Below are positions 23,671 to 31,473 of a DNA stretch of 64,000 nt, piece by piece. Both the position numbers and the translations under genes were made by a program. Below the pieces are notes generated by a model. It searched no databases and was not told the origin of the DNA. It worked only from the letters and a program-made list of their open reading frames with translations. Positions within the stretch are counted from its first letter, which is position 1. Each line of letters opens with the position of its first letter. Source of the DNA: Salipaludibacillus neizhouensis (GTDB lineage: Bacteria > Bacillota > Bacilli > Bacillales > Salisediminibacteriaceae); NCBI RefSeq assembly GCF_002886185.1, contig NZ_KZ614146.1:3361556-3425555 (forward strand), in the 5' to 3' direction.

Positions 23671-24777
23671 ATGAGTTTTTACACGAAATTAAAAGAGATT
23701 AATACACTTTCTTTCGATGAGCTTTTTGAAAACGTCACAAACCGTGATGTTGAGAAGGTATTGAAAAAAGACCGATTATCCGAACAAGATTTCATGACAC
23801 TTTTATCCCCTGCAGCAGAAAATTATTTAGAGGAAATGGCACAAAAATCCCATGAAATAACAACACAGCATTTCGGCAAAACCATGCAGTTGTTTCTTCC
23901 ATTATATTTATCTGATTACTGTGTTAACACATGTAAATATTGTAGTTTTAGTGTCGATAATGATTTCCCTAGAAGACGCCTGTCTATGGAAGAAATTGAG
24001 CAGGAAGCAAAAATTATTGCAGACATGGGAATAAAACACATCATACTTTTATCCGGTGAATCGAGAATGCATTCATCCAATGCCTATTTAAAGGAAAGCT
24101 TGAAAGTACTGAAAAAATACTTCTCTTCAATTGGTTTAGAGATTCAACCGTTGGATACAGAGGAGTATCAAGAATTAGTCGACCACGGTATCGACGGACT
24201 AACCGTCTATCAAGAAGTCTACAACGAAGAAATTTATGCTGGTATTCACACGAAAGGTCCGAAGCGAGACTTTAAATATCGCTTGGATACGCCTGAGCGA
24301 GGCGCCTTTGCCGGAATGCGCTCGGTAAATATCGCGGCACTTCTAGGATTGGACGATTGGCGAAAAGAAAGCTTCATCACCGGTCTCCATGCAGCTTATT
24401 TACAAGATAACTATCTAGAAACAGAAGTAGGTGTCTCTTTCCCTAGAATTCGTCCAAACGCTGGTGACTTCCAACCTAAAGTCGATGTGACAGATAAGAA
24501 TCTTGTTCAAGCCTTGCTTGCTTCACGACTATTTTTACCACGGTCCGGGATCACCATTTCAACGAGAGAAACGCCAGAATTTCGTGACCAACTTATCCCA
24601 TTAGGTGTTACAAAAATGTCTGCGGCCTCTTCTACTGTCGTTGGCGGTTATACAGAACCTGATGCAACGCAAAGTCAATTCGAAATATCCGATGAGCGCT
24701 CCGTCAAAGAAGTCAAAGAACTGTTACTTGCCAAAGGATACCAGCCTGTAATGAAAGATTGGCACATCCTGTCCTAA
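23671..24777 (+). CDS. thiH: 2-iminoacetate synthase (radical SAM)
   Basis: 368 residues. Cleaves tyrosine with S-adenosylmethionine to give dehydroglycine for ThiG. The radical-SAM cluster motif CVNTCKYC gives Cys84, Cys88 and Cys91; LSGESRMH, GLTVYQEVYNEEIYAGIHTK and TKMSAASSTVVGGY are further ThiH blocks. Oxygen-sensitive chemistry, in contrast to the ThiO glycine oxidase of B. subtilis. It lies in a thiG-thiH-tenI-thiS-thiF order, 227 nt after thiG because of the inserted repeat. Confidence 0.95.
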   Translation: MSFYTKLKEINTLSFDELFENVTNRDVEKVLKKDRLSEQDFMTLLSPAAENYLEEMAQKSHEITTQHFGKTMQLFLPLYLSDYCVNTCKYCSFSVDNDFPRRRLSMEEIEQEAKIIADMGIKHIILLSGESRMHSSNAYLKESLKVLKKYFSSIGLEIQPLDTEEYQELVDHGIDGLTVYQEVYNEEIYAGIHTKGPKRDFKYRLDTPERGAFAGMRSVNIAALLGLDDWRKESFITGLHAAYLQDNYLETEVGVSFPRIRPNAGDFQPKVDVTDKNLVQALLASRLFLPRSGITISTRETPEFRDQLIPLGVTKMSAASSTVVGGYTEPDATQSQFEISDERSVKEVKELLLAKGYQPVMKDWHILS

Positions 24778-24795
24778 AAATAAGGGGGTTGTTTG

Positions 24796-25467
24796 ATGAC
24801 AAATCAAGACTTTGATTTTCATATTATTTCAGATGGCAATCATTCGATTGAAACACTTGTTGAAAAAGCATTATTGGTTGCTCCTTATGTCGACTTTATT
24901 CAATTGCGAGAAAAACAAAAGTCTTCGGCGGAATTATACGAAACAATTCAGCTTCTATTAGTAGCCGGAATCCCAAGCTCTAAAATTACTGTCAATGACC
25001 GGGCAGATGTCGCACATGTTACGCAAGTAGCCGGCGTTCAACTTGCTTTTCACAGTCTCCATGTGGCTGCAGTAAAAAAAGCATTCCCCTCTCTCAGGAT
25101 TGGGAAATCCATTCATTCTGTCACAGAAGCTAAAGAGGCTGAAGAAAGTGGAGCGGACTATCTCCTTTTTGGACATATTTATCAAAGTTCCTCTAAACCA
25201 GGAAAACAACCAAACGGTTTACAAGGTCTACGCAATATTGTGGAAACTGTGACTATTCCAGTGATTGCCATTGGAGGAATTCAACCGGCTCACGTTAATG
25301 ACATCATGGAAACCGGAGCAAATGGAATGGCAGTGATGTCAGGAGTTTTTAGTGCTTCGAATCCTGAAAAAGCAGCCAGAACCTATAAAGAAGCTTACGA
25401 AAGATCTTTCATCTTTCAAGAAAGGAGTAACAAGCATGTTCATACAAGTGAATGGGAAAAAAGATGA
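24796..25467 (+). CDS. tenI: thiazole tautomerase TenI-like (ThiE/TenI family)
   Basis: 223 residues from ATG 24796 (GGGGG upstream; the TTG three bases earlier is less likely). TIM-barrel of the ThiE family: FIQLREKQKSSAELYETIQL, KITVNDRADVA, then GKSIHSVTEAKEAEESGADY. The SIHS motif is the His-containing variant of TenI aminothiazole tautomerases rather than thiamine phosphate synthase. It would aromatise the thiazole tautomer made by ThiG. It overlaps thiS by 32 nt. Confidence 0.85.
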   Translation: MTNQDFDFHIISDGNHSIETLVEKALLVAPYVDFIQLREKQKSSAELYETIQLLLVAGIPSSKITVNDRADVAHVTQVAGVQLAFHSLHVAAVKKAFPSLRIGKSIHSVTEAKEAEESGADYLLFGHIYQSSSKPGKQPNGLQGLRNIVETVTIPVIAIGGIQPAHVNDIMETGANGMAVMSGVFSASNPEKAARTYKEAYERSFIFQERSNKHVHTSEWEKR

Positions 25468-25639
25468 GGTTCCAGAAAGTCTTCATACAATCGCAGATTT
25501 ACTATCACACTATGGATTAGATAAAAAAGTTGTGATTGTCGAACAGAATGGAGTAATCATTGATAAAACAACTCACAGTGAGACCCTTCTTACAGCCGAT
25601 GACCAACTAGAATTCGTCCACTTCGTTGGTGGTGGATAA
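25436..25639 (+). CDS. thiS: sulfur carrier protein ThiS
   Basis: 67 residues from ATG 25436, behind AAAGGAG. Ubiquitin-like fold ending FVHFVGGG; the C-terminal Gly-Gly is the site adenylated by ThiF and converted to a thiocarboxylate. Here one extra Gly makes GGG. Starts inside the end of tenI and ends 1 nt before thiF, so the three are translationally coupled. Confidence 0.9.
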   Translation: MFIQVNGKKDEVPESLHTIADLLSHYGLDKKVVIVEQNGVIIDKTTHSETLLTADDQLEFVHFVGGG

Positions 25640-25640
25640 C

Positions 25641-26660
25641 ATGGAAACTCGCTATTCGAGACAAACTTTATTTAAGCCTATCGGTGAAAAAGGGCAACAC
25701 CTTCTCCAACAGAAACATGTATTAATCATCGGAGCCGGGGCGCTAGGAACTGGGAATGCAGAAAATCTTGTAAGAGCAGGCGTAGGTACAGTTACTATTG
25801 TGGATAGGGACTATGTAGAAAAAAGTAACCTTCAACGCCAACAGCTTTACTCGGAACAAGACGCTTTCGAACGCCTTCCAAAAGCAGTTGCTGCAAAAAC
25901 TCGTCTTGAAGCGATAAATTCTCAAGTTGACATTCGTGCCCATGTTTTAGATATTAGAAAAGAAGAGCTCGAAGGTTTACTCAAAGGAATAGATCTTCTA
26001 ATAGATGCTACAGATAACTTTGATACTCGGTTAATCATCAATGACCTGACTCAGAAAAACGATATCCCTTGGATTTATGGTGCTTGTGTTGGTAGTTACG
26101 GGTTAAGTTTCACCGTGATTCCTAAAGATACTCCATGCCTGCATTGTCTGATGGAAACTATTCCACTCGGTGGAGCAACCTGTGATACAGCCGGAATTAT
26201 AGCACCTGCAGTTCAAATGGTCGTGGCTCACCAAACAACGGAAGCTATGAAGCTCTTAGTGAACGACAAAGCTTCTTTAAGAAAAAGATTAATCTCTTTT
26301 GACCTTTGGAAAAATGAACAGTCGACGATTGATGTGAGCAGCTTGAAAAACAAGCATTGTTTGTCATGTGGCACTAAACCAACCTATCCATTTTTATCAT
26401 TCGAGAAACAACTGAAATCATCTGTGTTATGCGGAAGAGATTCTGTTCAAATCCGACCTTCTGATATCATGACAAGAGATTTACAAGCTTTAAAAGAACA
26501 GTTGTCTCATCTTGAAGGAAAAGTGGAATCGAATCCTTACTTAGTCACTTTTTTTCATCAAAAACACAGACTCGTATTCTTTTTAGATGGAAGAGTACTT
26601 ATTCATGGCACCAGTGACATTTCCGAAGCCAGAACGATTTATCATCAGATCATTGGGTGA
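25641..26660 (+). CDS. thiF: ThiS adenylyltransferase (ThiF/MoeB/HesA family)
   Basis: 339 residues from ATG 25641 with GGTGGTGG upstream. ETRYSRQTLFKPIGEKGQHL, the nucleotide loop IIGAGALGTGNAENLVRAGV, the DRDYVEKSNLQRQQLY Asp, and four zinc Cys (PCLHC and HCLSCG) are present. Activates the ThiS C terminus with ATP. A C-terminal extension after the second zinc pair contains a degenerate rhodanese-like or unknown segment without a clear active Cys. Last gene of the operon, followed by a strong terminator. Confidence 0.9.
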   Translation: METRYSRQTLFKPIGEKGQHLLQQKHVLIIGAGALGTGNAENLVRAGVGTVTIVDRDYVEKSNLQRQQLYSEQDAFERLPKAVAAKTRLEAINSQVDIRAHVLDIRKEELEGLLKGIDLLIDATDNFDTRLIINDLTQKNDIPWIYGACVGSYGLSFTVIPKDTPCLHCLMETIPLGGATCDTAGIIAPAVQMVVAHQTTEAMKLLVNDKASLRKRLISFDLWKNEQSTIDVSSLKNKHCLSCGTKPTYPFLSFEKQLKSSVLCGRDSVQIRPSDIMTRDLQALKEQLSHLEGKVESNPYLVTFFHQKHRLVFFLDGRVLIHGTSDISEARTIYHQIIG

Positions 26661-26697
26661 TTCAAATTACTCTGAGTTACTTAAATTTACAGCTTTA

Positions 26698-26744
26698 AAG
26701 CAACTGCAGTTACAAGCGATCCTTGTCTGCAGTTGCTTTTTTTT
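26698..26744 (+). terminator. terminator of the thi operon
   Basis: AAGCAACTGCAG / CTGCAGTTGCTT with a 17-nt loop and eight T residues. Confidence 0.88.
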
Positions 26745-26748
26745 AAAG

Positions 26749-26871
26749 AGATAATTTATAAAATTGGTAGCTACCTTCACACCGCAAGTATCAAGGGAAA
26801 CCCACCCTCCTTTCGAGTAGCACCTACACGCACTACGTAGGTGCTACTCGGGGCGGTGGAAGCTGACGCTT
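26749..26871 (-). repeat. family 1 hairpin repeat, copy E, inverted
   Basis: Reverse-oriented copy with the CGAGTAGCACCTAC palindrome (26814-26850). The outer arms GCGGTGTGAAGGTAGCT and AGCTTCCACCGCC are intact, but the end carrying the ACGGCATAGCCGT hairpin is missing. Confidence 0.88.
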
Positions 26872-26909
26872 TCCCCTTCTTCAAGTTTCCTTTTCCAAAA
26901 TAAGAGGGA

Positions 26910-28427
26910 TTATGTAAATGGCTTTGGATTATAATAACGCCATCTATTTTTTCCATTCTCTTTCGCTTGGTACATCGCCTTATCCGCCATTTGGATAAGT
27001 TCATCCAGACTCTCTCCATCTTTGGGATAATGACTAATACCCATACTCGTTGAATTGCTAATCCTCGTGTTATCTATTCTATATTCCCGTCTAAGAGAAG
27101 TTAATAATCTATCAAGCTGTTCTTCTAGTTTTTCATTATCGATATCTTCCAGCAGAATGATAAATTCATCTCCACCAAGTCTGGAAACAAAGCCAGTTTG
27201 ATCCTTCATAAATTCTCTTAATCTCAAAGAAAATTTATTTAATAATTTATCTCCTACTAGATGACCATAGGTATCATTCACACTTTTAAAACCATCAATA
27301 TCCATAAATATCGTATAAAACGAATGCTGCTCTTTGTTTTTAAAGCTGTATTGATATAAATAATACCGGTTAGGTAACCCTGTCATTTGATCATAAAATG
27401 CCAAATTCTTAACTTCTTCCGTTTTACAATCTAACGTTTGAAGTAAGTCATTAATCGTATGTTTCAGCATACTTATTTCATCGCTACCTGATTTATCCAC
27501 TTCCACTCTGGCATTCTTTTCATCCTTTGTTGCTTGAATAGTCCGCAATTCCGTTGACAGTCCCGTTACTCTTGAAGTAATCAATCGATCTAATAAATAA
27601 AATAAGATCATCGTTAGCAGGACACTAGCTAGGAAAAATGACAGAAAAAGCATATTCATATTTGATTGTTCTTCCATATAGTGGCTTCTTTGCATAGGAA
27701 TATCTAACCGTAGCATTTGTTCATTAAATTCATCAAAAAGATACATTGATCCATTTATCATTGTATTATCGGTGATTGATATTTCATGGCCACCATCGTT
27801 GCCTGCCTCATCAACTTCGATGTATGAAAAAGAAGTAGCTAATTCTTTTTGCATCCGATCAAAATAACCAGCCTCTAAAAATTTCCCCATCACGAGTAAT
27901 CCAGCTGAATCACCCTCTCCATTACTCGGATAAACTTCTTCGACAGATAACATTGTTAAACCAAATTCCGTAACGCCGAACAACGTTCTTTCTTTGTTGC
28001 TCTTCTTATCGATTAGTAAACTAAGGTTTTCAACAAATTCCTCACCAAGCTCTAAATTTATCCCCGTATCATAGTTCATTGCTTTTTCTTCTATTATTTC
28101 TGAGTTCTCATTGATGAATATCATTAAGTTTACTTCGTTATTCGTAAAGGTTTCTTTTTGTAAATTCACTTCCTCGTAATTAGGGTATTCCCCTAAAAGC
28201 AAATTGTAGGTGTCATCCCACACTGCCCAGTCTTTATTAAGCCTTTGAAGGTCATCCGTTTCACTTTCTATGTACGCAAGGACATTATCCATTTTAGTAG
28301 ATAAACGATGCTCGTCTAATTTTGCTGCACTTTCAAGTAAAATCGGTTTGATAATAAAAAGTAAAACGATGAAAAATACCAATAAACAGATTAAAATGAC
28401 GTTAAATACCTTCATTTTTAGTTTCAT
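26910..28427 (-). CDS. membrane diguanylate cyclase with CHASE4-type sensor
   Basis: 505 residues from ATG 28427 (AGGAG 10 nt upstream). Helix 1 near residues 10-30, an extracytoplasmic domain of about 220 residues with AWDD-like WAVWDDTYNLL typical of CHASE4, helix 2, a HAMP-like linker, then the GGDEF domain (FYDQMTGLPNRYYLYQYSFK, MDIDGFKSVNDTYGHLVGDK, SRLGGDEFIILLED). The active site is complete, so synthesis of cyclic di-GMP is expected. No RxxD inhibition site is present at the usual place (DQTG instead). Monocistronic. Confidence 0.88.
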   Translation of the reverse strand: MKLKMKVFNVILICLLVFFIVLLFIIKPILLESAAKLDEHRLSTKMDNVLAYIESETDDLQRLNKDWAVWDDTYNLLLGEYPNYEEVNLQKETFTNNEVNLMIFINENSEIIEEKAMNYDTGINLELGEEFVENLSLLIDKKSNKERTLFGVTEFGLTMLSVEEVYPSNGEGDSAGLLVMGKFLEAGYFDRMQKELATSFSYIEVDEAGNDGGHEISITDNTMINGSMYLFDEFNEQMLRLDIPMQRSHYMEEQSNMNMLFLSFFLASVLLTMILFYLLDRLITSRVTGLSTELRTIQATKDEKNARVEVDKSGSDEISMLKHTINDLLQTLDCKTEEVKNLAFYDQMTGLPNRYYLYQYSFKNKEQHSFYTIFMDIDGFKSVNDTYGHLVGDKLLNKFSLRLREFMKDQTGFVSRLGGDEFIILLEDIDNEKLEEQLDRLLTSLRREYRIDNTRISNSTSMGISHYPKDGESLDELIQMADKAMYQAKENGKNRWRYYNPKPFT

Positions 28428-28537
28428 AGCGCTTTTTCTCCTGTACAAGTTAATAGTCCAATTATATCATCAATACCTGTTAATTACTTTTAATATAAAC
28501 CCTTTTATGAAAAGTATAGGAAAAAGTACTTAGTTTA

Positions 28538-28650
28538 TAAGAAAAACGCGTAGCGTCTTTTCTTAAATACAGCGTCAGCTTCCACCGCCATTTTTTAAGT
28601 AACAAGGATGGGTTTCCCTTGTTACGCGCGGTGTGAAGGTAGCTGCTACT
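28538..28650 (+). repeat. family 1 hairpin repeat, copy F
   Basis: ACGC-GTA-GCGT-CTTTT end hairpin, outer arms CAGCTTCCACCGCC / GCGGTGTGAAGGTAGCTG, and inner stem GTAACAAGG / CCTTGTTAC. Compared with copy B both arms of the end and inner hairpins have changed while pairing is kept. Confidence 0.9.
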
Positions 28651-28665
28651 TTTTTCAGATTGAAA

Positions 28666-28697
28666 AATCCACTATGAGAGTTTTCTCATAGTGGATT
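28666..28697 (-). terminator. terminator of the sortase gene
   Basis: AATCCACTATGAGA / TCTCATAGTGGATT with T residues on the minus strand, 15 nt after the sortase stop. Confidence 0.85.
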
Positions 28698-28712
28698 AGC
28701 AATCATTATTGC

Positions 28713-29426
28713 TTAACTATCACTCAAATCATCTTTTAACACAGTATAAACGACAAGTCGTTCATCATGAGTCCCTGCTTTGGAATTAAATTCTCCTGTA
28801 CAGGTAATAAGGTTCAACTGACTTCGATAGGAATAGCCAAAAATCTTTTGTAATGGGGCTTCATTGCGATCATAACTCTTACTTTCTTGAACAACAAAGA
28901 TTTTTTCTTCTCCCTGTTCATCGGTAACAATGATTTCATCTCCTTGAGTTAACTCCTCAAGTTGATAAAATACAGCTGGCCCTGTTTTACTGTCTACGTG
29001 TCCTGCCAGAACAGAACTTCCTTGTTCCCCCGGCAAATAGCCACCTTCATACCAAGCAACCCCATCCATAGTTGATGGTTCATCCATCTGTCCGCTATCC
29101 AACAAGCCGACATCCTCTATGGGTGCATCTATGCCAAGTGTGGGAATTTCAATGTTATTTGGTTCAATTCCCTCTCTAACATAACTCATAACCTGGGATT
29201 CATCTCGTTTAGTTTTATCTGTGGGAATCTTTAAAGCTGGAACAGAAGAGGCTGTTTCCTGCCCCTCTTCTTCCGCTTCCACCTCAACCTCATCAAGTGA
29301 TTCATCGTTTTGGACACTGGAAACAGTATCAGTTGAATCATTGATCATCTGTTCAGAAGTTTCTTCTGTTTCATTCGTACCGCAAGACACTAGTAGTAAA
29401 ACTATCAAGCCTATGCATTTTTTCAT
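28713..29426 (-). CDS. class F-like sortase with a lipoprotein signal
   Basis: 237 residues from ATG 29426, placed by the AAAGGTGAT site. The signal IGLIVLLLVSCG looks like a lipobox, giving Cys15 as the anchored residue, rather than the usual membrane helix. An acidic linker of about 50 residues precedes the sortase barrel with catalytic His143 (VLAGHVDSKTG), Cys209 (LITCTGEF) and Arg223 (HDERLVVYT). Length and motifs resemble class F sortases. It follows the MPKTG surface protein gene by 32 nt and is probably dedicated to it: cleaving the MPKTG signal and attaching the protein to the envelope. Confidence 0.85.
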   Translation of the reverse strand: MKKCIGLIVLLLVSCGTNETEETSEQMINDSTDTVSSVQNDESLDEVEVEAEEEGQETASSVPALKIPTDKTKRDESQVMSYVREGIEPNNIEIPTLGIDAPIEDVGLLDSGQMDEPSTMDGVAWYEGGYLPGEQGSSVLAGHVDSKTGPAVFYQLEELTQGDEIIVTDEQGEEKIFVVQESKSYDRNEAPLQKIFGYSYRSQLNLITCTGEFNSKAGTHDERLVVYTVLKDDLSDS

Positions 29427-29458
29427 CGTCATCACCTTTGAATAGGATTACGTTCTAA

Positions 29459-30838
29459 TTATTGTTGATTTGATGTTTTTCTGCGAGTAATCATAACTAC
29501 TCCAGCTGCAAGTAAAATTGTCATGATGCTATACAAATACCATGGTGACATAGAATTTGAATCACTCATTCCACCTAAACCTGTTTTAGGCATTTCACTA
29601 GGCATACCTGACTCAAACTTTTCAGGGAACTGGTCAACAATCGCACCAGAAACGCCTTCACCTACACCATACATGTGACCATATGCTTCACGTACATTTT
29701 CATACGTTGTTTCATAGTCGCCTTCTACATAGCTATCAAAAGCACCAACTAATTGGTTGACGTGCATTTGAAGACCATCAGCAAGTTCTGTAGCATCTAG
29801 TCTTTCTTCAGTAGCTGTTTCAAGAAACTCTGAGAATGTTGCTCTGTAGCCATCAAGATTTTCTAAAGCTTCTTCTTTACCCATTTCATCGTCTTCTGCA
29901 GTTGCCGTCACGTAATCAACGAAATAACCAATATGCTCGCTCCACTGCTCATTGAATGCCTCTCCTGCTTCTTCACCATAAACGGAAGCGATTGCTGCTG
30001 ATAATTCTTCTGTGTTTTCATTCAATGATCCTGCAATTGACTCAAAATCCTCTGCACCATCAATCCCTTTTTGCATTGTTACTACAGCTAGTGCTGCGTG
30101 CTCAGAAAAAAGGAAGTTCAAATCAGCGCGAAGGTCAGCTGCTGGTGTATCCGGATGTGAACCTTCGAAATCTTCATCAAACTGATCTACGATTGCTGTA
30201 GAAAGACCTTTACCTACACCAAACATGTGCTCCATTGCTTCACTAACATTGTCATATGCAGTGCCAAATTCACCTGCGTTATAATTATCAAAAGCCCAAA
30301 CTAGCTGATCAACGTGCATTTGTAAACCTTCTGCTAGCGCTCCAGCTTCTAATCTTTCCTCCGTAGCTGATTCTAGAAATTCAGAGAAATCTACGCGATA
30401 ATTATCTAGCTCGGCTAATGCTGCTTCTCTTCCTGCTTCGTCTTCTTCCGCTGTTGCTGTTACATAATCAACGAAATATCCAATGTGATCTTCCCACATT
30501 CCACGGAACATCTCTCCAGCTTCATCGCCATATACACTTGCGATAGCACCTGTCAGATCATCCGTATTATTACTTAACGCTCCTGCCGTTGCTTCAAAAT
30601 CTTCTGCGCCCTCAATTCCCTTTTGCATCGTTAATACTGCTAAAAAGGCGTGCTCAGATAAGTATTGGTCTAATGTTGCTCGAAGATCTGCTGCTGGTGT
30701 AGAAACCCTTACCTCATATTCTCCGTGTCCTTCTTCCATGTCTGACTCTTCGTCATGACCATGTCCAAAAACCGAGTTTGCCGGAATTAATAGTGCTGCT
30801 CCTAATGGTAATACTGCTAATGATCTTTTCCAATTCAT
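29459..30838 (-). CDS. secreted two-repeat surface protein with MPKTG sorting signal
   Basis: 459 residues. Signal peptide (LAVLPLGAALLIPANSVFGH), a short His/Asp/Glu-rich start, then two helical repeats of about 185 residues that are over half identical (TPAADLRATLDQYLSEHAFL and TPAADLRADLNFLFSEHAAL; both contain EHIGYFVDYVTATAE or DHIGYFVDYVTATAE and LQMHV). The C terminus has MPKTG (416-420), a Gly/Ser stretch, a hydrophobic helix and ITRRK. Four His per repeat are conserved, which could bind metal, but this is inference. Very acidic. No function recognised. Confidence 0.85.
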   Translation of the reverse strand: MNWKRSLAVLPLGAALLIPANSVFGHGHDEESDMEEGHGEYEVRVSTPAADLRATLDQYLSEHAFLAVLTMQKGIEGAEDFEATAGALSNNTDDLTGAIASVYGDEAGEMFRGMWEDHIGYFVDYVTATAEEDEAGREAALAELDNYRVDFSEFLESATEERLEAGALAEGLQMHVDQLVWAFDNYNAGEFGTAYDNVSEAMEHMFGVGKGLSTAIVDQFDEDFEGSHPDTPAADLRADLNFLFSEHAALAVVTMQKGIDGAEDFESIAGSLNENTEELSAAIASVYGEEAGEAFNEQWSEHIGYFVDYVTATAEDDEMGKEEALENLDGYRATFSEFLETATEERLDATELADGLQMHVNQLVGAFDSYVEGDYETTYENVREAYGHMYGVGEGVSGAIVDQFPEKFESGMPSEMPKTGLGGMSDSNSMSPWYLYSIMTILLAAGVVMITRRKTSNQQ

Positions 30839-31045
30839 GTTGAAACACTCTCCCTTTAGTTTGTTTTAATTTGCTTTCACCCAAGATAACGGAAGAGAGA
30901 TCAATATGGATCACTATTTTCAATAAAAAATTATTGTTGTTTCCTAGAACGCTGATATATCAATGTTTAATGGGGTTAAATATTTTTAATAAAACTAGTA
31001 ATGTTTCGTTTTTTTTTGTTAGTTTTTGTAGTTGCTAGATCGTTA
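30839..31045. other. upstream region of the surface protein gene
   Basis: About 200 nt with an AGGGAGAG ribosome site near the gene and AT-rich sequence. The element GGAAACAAC near 30940 (minus strand) is reminiscent of an ECF-sigma -35 box but no matching -10 was found. Confidence 0.3.
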
Positions 31046-31409
31046 GCAATGTTTTCTGCGACGAAAGTAATCGCAGGAGCAGCTGCTGATAACTTCACTC
31101 TTCAATCTCCCTCATCCTCACTCATTCGCTCGTTTTCTACGTGCTACTTTTGTAGGTGCTATCCCGGTAGCAATTTTTTCTGCGACGAGTAACCGCAGGA
31201 GCACCTACCGATATTCCTCCTCTTCTATCTCCCTCATCCTCACTCATTCACCCGTTTTCTACGTGCTACGTTTGTAGGTGCTACTCCGGTAGCACCTACC
31301 GATAATTCCACTCTTCTACCTCCTTCATCCTCACTCATTCGCTCGTTTTCTACGTGCTACGTTTGTAGGTGCTACTCCGGTAGCACCTACCGACAACTTC
31401 GACGAGTAA
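31045..31409 (+). repeat. family 2 tandem array of TAGGTGCTAC hairpin units
   Basis: Three head-to-tail units begin at 31107, 31229 and 31320, each with CTCATCCTCACTCATTC, CGTTTTCTACGTGCTAC and the hairpin GTAGGTGCTAC-TCCG-GTAGCACCTAC (first unit variant). Lengths are about 122, 91 and 90 bp; the first has an extra 31-nt segment with CTGCGACGAG and CCGCAGGAGC. A more diverged partial unit containing that same segment lies at 31045-31106. Confidence 0.88.
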
Positions 31410-31428
31410 TCTCGGCCGATAAACACCA

Positions 31429-31467
31429 CAAAAAAGACCCAAAAGATCGAAATCTTCCGGGTCTCTT
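31429..31467 (-). terminator. terminator of the sigma/anti-sigma operon
   Basis: On the minus strand AAGAGACCCGGAAGAT, loop TTCG, ATCTTTTGGGTCTTTTTT. Confidence 0.85.
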
Positions 31468-31473
31468 CGTATT

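Noticed and set aside
26777-27019. 80-residue minus-strand frame
   Set aside because: Reads through family 1 copy E and the 3' end of the GGDEF gene in another frame.
31001-31192. 63-residue plus-strand frame rich in Ser and Cys
   Set aside because: Falls in the tandem hairpin array; no ribosome site.
31107-31409. CRISPR array
   Set aside because: The repeated unit is 90-122 bp with a perfect internal palindrome, unequal units and no unique spacers or cas genes; it is a tandem repeat, not CRISPR.
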